DNA from: Contendibacter sp031732755
GTDB taxonomy: Bacteria; Pseudomonadota; Gammaproteobacteria; Competibacterales; Competibacteraceae
Length of the DNA: 64,000 nt
Reading direction: 5' to 3'
NCBI GenBank assembly: GCA_031732755.1
Contig: JAVMKI010000075.1
Coordinates: forward strand, 1 to 64,000
Notes under the pieces: generated by a model
The model's input: only the letters and a program-made list of their open reading frames with translations
Database searches by the model: none
Told to the model about the DNA's origin: nothing
Shown here: piece after piece, positions 60,541 through 64,000 of the stretch
How the letters are laid out: every line of letters begins with the position of its first letter
Position numbering within the stretch: the stretch's first letter is position 1
Position numbers and translations under genes: made by a program

Positions 60541-60984
60541 ATGCCCGAAATGATGCAGTTAAAGGAAATTCTAAAGAACAAAGGCGGCCAGCCGGTTACC
60601 GTGCCGGCCAGCGCGACTGTCGCCGACGCCATCCATGCCATGACCGAGCATAAGGTGGGTTCGGTGATGATCCCGAATGCCGACGGCTCGCCAGCGGGCA
60701 TTTTCACCGAGCGCGATGTGTTGAATTTGTGCGCCGAGGGTCGAACCGACTTTGCCAAAATGTCCATTCGGCCTTGCATGACCTGCGCCATGACCACTGG
60801 CAAACCAGGCGATACGATTAGCGAAGTCCTGGTCATTATGACCGCCAAGCGCTTCCGCCACATGCCGGTGGTGGACGATGCCGGGAAGATGATCGGCGTG
60901 GTCTCGATTGGTGACTTGGTCAAGGCCAAGCTGGAGGAAACCGCCCAGGAAGCGCAAGCCCTGCGCGACTATATTACAACCTGA
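60541..60984 (+). CDS. CBS-domain pair protein
   Basis: The 147-residue product is two CBS motifs (about residues 14-65 and 80-135), which usually bind adenosine nucleotides. VTVPASATVADAIHAM and GSVMIPNADGSPAGIFTERDVL mark the first, and RHMPVVDDAGKMIGVVSIGDLVKAKLEE the second. No enzyme domain is attached, so it may regulate another protein. The ATG at 60541 is preceded by GGGGGG. Confidence 0.9.
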   Translation: MPEMMQLKEILKNKGGQPVTVPASATVADAIHAMTEHKVGSVMIPNADGSPAGIFTERDVLNLCAEGRTDFAKMSIRPCMTCAMTTGKPGDTISEVLVIMTAKRFRHMPVVDDAGKMIGVVSIGDLVKAKLEETAQEAQALRDYITT

Positions 60985-61039
60985 ACTGGCATCGGGGATG
61001 CCTAGCGGTATCCCTGTTTCCCGCATCCCGCCGCCCCGC

Positions 61040-61480
61040 ATGAGCGCTGAATCGCCATTTTGGGAAACCAAAACGCTCGCCCAACTGACCCTGGCGGAGT
61101 GGGAGGCGTTATGCGACGGCTGCGGCAAGTGCTGCCTGCACAAGCTGGAAGACGAGGACACCGGCGAGTTGTTTCACACCAACGTCGCCTGCCGATTGCT
61201 GGATCTGGCCACGGCCCGGTGCGGCCGCTATGCCGACCGTTTCCGTTGGGTTCCCGACTGCGTGCAACTGACTCCCGCTGAAGTACGGCGCGTTCGTTGG
61301 TTGCCCGTGACGTGCGCTTACCGGCTGCGAGCCGAGGGCCAACCGTTGCCGGACTGGCACCCTCTGCGCACCGGCGACCTGCGTTCCACCCAACGTGCGG
61401 GCATGACCGTGTGCGGCTGGGCGATGTCGGAACAGCGGGTCCGTCGGCTCGAAAACCACATCATCGAGAGTTTCTCATGA
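61040..61480 (+). CDS. YcgN family cysteine-cluster protein (UPF0260)
   Basis: The 146-residue product has the CDGCGKCCLHKLED motif near residue 25 with three close cysteines, then the CRLLD, CGRY, DC and CAYRL cysteines of the YcgN/UPF0260 family. These probably form a metal or Fe-S site. The frame is open from 60908 but the ATG at 61040 fits family length. It overlaps the MBL gene by 4 bases. Confidence 0.88.
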   Translation: MSAESPFWETKTLAQLTLAEWEALCDGCGKCCLHKLEDEDTGELFHTNVACRLLDLATARCGRYADRFRWVPDCVQLTPAEVRRVRWLPVTCAYRLRAEGQPLPDWHPLRTGDLRSTQRAGMTVCGWAMSEQRVRRLENHIIESFS

Positions 61481-62175
61481 ATGTCCGCTGTCTGACCCTG
61501 GGCGCGTTCCAGGTCAACACCTATCTGCTCGAAGATCCGGCCACCGGTCAATGCGCCGTGGTGGATACCGGTGACGGGCCGCAACTGGCGGACGCGCTGA
61601 CCAGGGTGCAGCCGCGTCCCGATTTACGGGCGATTCTGCTGACCCACGCCCATTTCGATCATGCTGGCGGATTGGTGGACGTGCAGCGGGAATTTCCCGA
61701 GGCGCTGACGGTTCTGCCGGCACTGGAACGACCGATGTTCGATGTCTTGCCGCAACAAGGCTCGCTACTCTTCGGCATGGCCGATTTGGGCCGACCCAGC
61801 GGGCGGGTTGACCGGGAAGTTCACGACGGCGACGTGATCGACGTTGGTAATCTACGTCTCCGTTTCCTGTCCACGCCGGGCCACACGCCAGGCCAGGGCT
61901 GCTATTACGACGATACCTATATCTTCGTCGGCGACACGCTGTTCGCTGGTGGCGTTGGCCGCACCGATTTTCCCATGAGTGACCCGGAATTGATGCAGGC
62001 CAGCCTGAGTCGTTTGCTGGAACTGCCGGGTCATCTGCTGGTGTGCAGCGGTCACGGCCCGGTGACCACGCTAGAGCAGGAGTTGCAAACCAATCCGTTT
62101 CTGGACCACGTCCGCCGGGCGCGGGGTATCGACACATCCAATTGGTCTTCGGCGTTGGGGCCGCGCTGGAGCTGA
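61477..62175 (+). CDS. Metallo-beta-lactamase fold hydrolase
   Basis: The 232-residue product has the metal motif HAHFDHAGG near 63, the DTGDG region near 29 and the GHTPGQ segment near 134, with GDTLFAGGVGR and CSGHGP later. This matches the YcbL-type glyoxalase II-like subgroup, but the exact substrate is not certain. It starts inside the YcgN-like stop codon. Confidence 0.9.
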   Translation: MNVRCLTLGAFQVNTYLLEDPATGQCAVVDTGDGPQLADALTRVQPRPDLRAILLTHAHFDHAGGLVDVQREFPEALTVLPALERPMFDVLPQQGSLLFGMADLGRPSGRVDREVHDGDVIDVGNLRLRFLSTPGHTPGQGCYYDDTYIFVGDTLFAGGVGRTDFPMSDPELMQASLSRLLELPGHLLVCSGHGPVTTLEQELQTNPFLDHVRRARGIDTSNWSSALGPRWS

Positions 62176-62191
62176 ACCGGAGCATTCAATC

Positions 62192-62974
62192 GTGTGCGAA
62201 CTGCTCGGGATGAGCGCCAACGTGCCCACCGATATTTGTTTCAGCTTCACCGGGCTGATGCAGCGTGGCGGCAAGACCGGCCCCCATCGCGATGGTTGGG
62301 GCATCGCCTTTTACGAGGGGCGCGGCTGCCGAATCTTTCACGACCCCAATCCCAGCGCCGAGTCGGAAATCGCCCGGCTGGTGCAACGCTATCCCATCAA
62401 GAGCCTGATCGCGATCAGTCACATCCGCCGCGCCAATCGCGGTCGGGTATGCCTGGAGAACACGCATCCCTTCAGCCGCGAACTGTGGGGCCGGCCTTGG
62501 GTATTTGCTCACAACGGCCAGTTGCGGGGCGTAAAACAATTGCCGCTCGGCTTTTACCGGCCGATTGGCGGCACCGACAGCGAATACGCTTTCTGCTGGC
62601 TGCTGAACCGGATCCGCGCCCGCTTTCCCGAACCGCCGCGCCGGCCTGATGCCTTGTGGCGTCACGTTCATGCCTTGGCCAGCGAGCTGAACCCGCGCGG
62701 CGTGTTCAATTTCCTGCTAAGCGATGCCCGGTACCTCTACGCCCATTGCGGCACGCAACTGTCGTGGCTGACCCGGCGAGCGCCGTTCGGTGAAGCCCAG
62801 TTGATGGATGCCGATATGACCGTGGATTTTCAGCGTGAGACCACGCCCGCTGATGTGGTGACCGTGGTCGCCACCCGGCCGTTGACCGCCAACGAGGCCT
62901 GGACGGTGCTGGACCCAGGCGCGCTGGCGATCTTCGGTGCCGGCGAGCGGGTCGCGGTGTTCGGCGCGTCGTGA
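62192..62974 (+). CDS. YafJ-like class II glutamine amidotransferase
   Basis: The 260-residue product begins with MCELLGMSANVPTD, giving the catalytic Cys2 after Met removal. SHIRRANRG near 78 and the AHNGQL near 109 and GTDSEYAF near 129 complete the amidotransferase site. It lacks a second domain, as in YafJ, so the acceptor is unknown. The start is a GTG. Confidence 0.9.
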   Translation: MCELLGMSANVPTDICFSFTGLMQRGGKTGPHRDGWGIAFYEGRGCRIFHDPNPSAESEIARLVQRYPIKSLIAISHIRRANRGRVCLENTHPFSRELWGRPWVFAHNGQLRGVKQLPLGFYRPIGGTDSEYAFCWLLNRIRARFPEPPRRPDALWRHVHALASELNPRGVFNFLLSDARYLYAHCGTQLSWLTRRAPFGEAQLMDADMTVDFQRETTPADVVTVVATRPLTANEAWTVLDPGALAIFGAGERVAVFGAS

Positions 62975-63088
62975 GCGGTGCCGGGATTCGCGATGGGGTC
63001 GGGCGGTCATGCCGCGACCTCTCTTTCGTCAGTCTTGGGGAACCTGCCGCAGGCAGGCTCTTTTCTTCCGGCCATGTCCGGCGAGAGG

Positions 63089-63622
63089 TTAGCCGTTCGG
63101 CCCGTTGCTCGCCGGCCAATGCGGAGTGACCGGCGGAATCCCGTCGCCCAGGAACGTCGCGCCACCCGCCATGCGCTGCCGCCAATACGGCTGGCCCAGG
63201 CTGACCTTGCGTACCCGGCCGCTGCCCGAAGAAGCATGGATCATCTGTCCGCCACCCGCGTAAATGCCGACATGGGACACCCGGCCGCTGCCATCAGTGC
63301 GGAAGAACACCAAATCGCCTGGCTGCACCCGGCGTTGGAGCCGCCCAGCCTGAAACTGTTCCACCGTGGTGCGTGGTACCCGGATGCCGGCCTGCCGATA
63401 GGCATATTGCACCAGACCGCTGCAATCCACCCCGCCCGGCGATTCACCCCCCAGGACATAAGGGGTTCCGACCATCCGTTCGGCGGCGCTGAGGATGTGC
63501 TGGCGGGTGGCGGCATGGGGATTGGGCGGCGTTGCGAGCGGCGTTGCGCAACCGCTCAACCCCAGTGGGCTTACGAGCAGCGCCACCGACCACCAGCAGG
63601 CGCGGAACGGAACGGCGAACAT
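63089..63622 (-). CDS. NlpC/P60 (C40) peptidoglycan endopeptidase lipoprotein
   Basis: The 177-residue product is a lipoprotein (lipobox LSGC, Cys25) with a C40 peptidase domain: VDCSG (Cys67), SHVGIY (His117) and HASSG (His129) form the catalytic triad. It likely cleaves peptidoglycan cross-links or stems, like E. coli Spr/NlpC. The ATG at 63622 gives the lipoprotein signal. Confidence 0.9.
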   Translation of the reverse strand: MFAVPFRACWWSVALLVSPLGLSGCATPLATPPNPHAATRQHILSAAERMVGTPYVLGGESPGGVDCSGLVQYAYRQAGIRVPRTTVEQFQAGRLQRRVQPGDLVFFRTDGSGRVSHVGIYAGGGQMIHASSGSGRVRKVSLGQPYWRQRMAGGATFLGDGIPPVTPHWPASNGPNG

Positions 63623-63735
63623 GGCGAAAGTCTCCCCAAGCTTGATGGATACTGGTTTCAGTATAGGGATTTTGTCCGGATCAACGACGATGCGTTGCCG
63701 TGGCTTTTTGCGGCGAATGTGGACAAGATGTTCTA

Positions 63736-63741
63736 TAGTAA
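63736..63741 (+). promoter_or_regulatory. Candidate -10 box for the SlyD-like gene
   Basis: TATAGT matches TATAAT at five of six positions, 30 bases before the ATG at 63772. No good -35 is apparent. Confidence 0.4.
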
Positions 63742-63771
63742 AACTTGTTTCCAGCCCATAGGTACTGTTCC

Positions 63772-64000
63772 ATGAAAGCAACCCACGGCAGGGTCGTGTC
63801 CCTGCACTATACGCTCACCGACGATCTGGGTGTTCAGCTCGACTCCAGTCGTGGACGTGAGCCATTTGCGTATCTACACGGTTACGGTAATATCGTTCCC
63901 GGATTGGAGAGCGCGCTGGAGGGTTGCGAGGCCGGATTCAGCTCAGCGATTCATGTGACGCCCGCCGACGGTTACGGCGAATATAATCCCCAGGCCGTAT
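63772..64000 (+). CDS. SlyD-like FKBP-type isomerase (5' part)
   Basis: The gene starts at ATG 63772 and runs past the window edge, giving 76 residues. VVSLHYTLTDDLGVQLDSS and GYGNIVPGLESALEGCEAG are the N-terminal FKBP segments of SlyD-like proteins, followed by TPADGYGEYNPQ at the start of the flap domain. The C-terminal metal-binding tail cannot be seen. It is divergent from the C40 lipoprotein gene. Confidence 0.9.
   Translation, partial: MKATHGRVVSLHYTLTDDLGVQLDSSRGREPFAYLHGYGNIVPGLESALEGCEAGFSSAIHVTPADGYGEYNPQAV

Overview
The window reads as a GC-rich gammaproteobacterial chromosome. The gene orders recG-ridA-spoT-rpoZ-gmk, rpsP-rimM-trmD-rplS and fimT-pilV-pilW-pilX-pilY1-pilE all fit this class, as does a predicted sigma-32 promoter ahead of htpG. 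Placement near the Competibacter/Contendobacter group is only an impression and was not tested. I found no tRNA, rRNA, CRISPR array, transposase or prophage.

Layout: (i) 1-4.8 kb: the 5' end of a PsiE-like membrane gene, a GldA/GldF/GldG-type ABC transporter operon with a DUF4340-like protein, then mutM. (ii) 4.8-7.8 kb: an unrecognised exported protein and a GAF/HD-GYP signalling protein. (iii) 8-13.6 kb: potABC without potD, mlaA, a DUF2007 protein, an LpxL-type acyltransferase and a TAXI-type binding protein. (iv) 13.8-17.7 kb: creA and the three-gene transhydrogenase operon pntAA-pntAB-pntB, with a terminator-like hairpin in its predicted leader. (v) 17.7-19.3 kb: an HNH nuclease paired with an unrecognised coiled-coil protein. 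(vi) 19.5-27.1 kb: the type IV minor pilin and PilY1 operon. (vii) 27.1-33.8 kb: recG, ridA, spoT, rpoZ, gmk and a DUF3782-type nuclease-like protein. (viii) 34-37.6 kb: three exported proteins, one of them a parvulin isomerase.

(ix) 37.8-52.6 kb is the most distinctive part, a surface-glycan locus. Two divergent genes fuse a sulfotransferase domain to GT2 glycosyltransferase domains, one of them through a five-copy 18-residue coiled-coil repeat. Next is a tightly packed, visibly AT-richer minus-strand operon: Wzm/Wzt-type ABC exporter, two GT2 enzymes (one fused to GtrA), a methyltransferase, a polyprenyl-phosphate GT2 and a multi-spanning membrane protein. A WecA-like initiating transferase lies on the other side, and the change in base composition falls inside its first ~150 bp. 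A plausible reading is lipid-linked glycan initiation by the WecA-like enzyme, extension by the GT2 set, export by Wzm/Wzt and decoration by sulfation and methylation. CysQ, at 57.1 kb, would clear the PAP by-product of PAPS-dependent sulfation.

(x) 52.6-64 kb: housekeeping genes (CcsA/YpjD-like protein, ffh, rpsP-rimM-trmD-rplS, cysQ, ogt, htpG, CBS protein, YcgN-like protein, MBL hydrolase, YafJ-like amidotransferase, NlpC/P60 lipoprotein) and the start of a SlyD-like isomerase.
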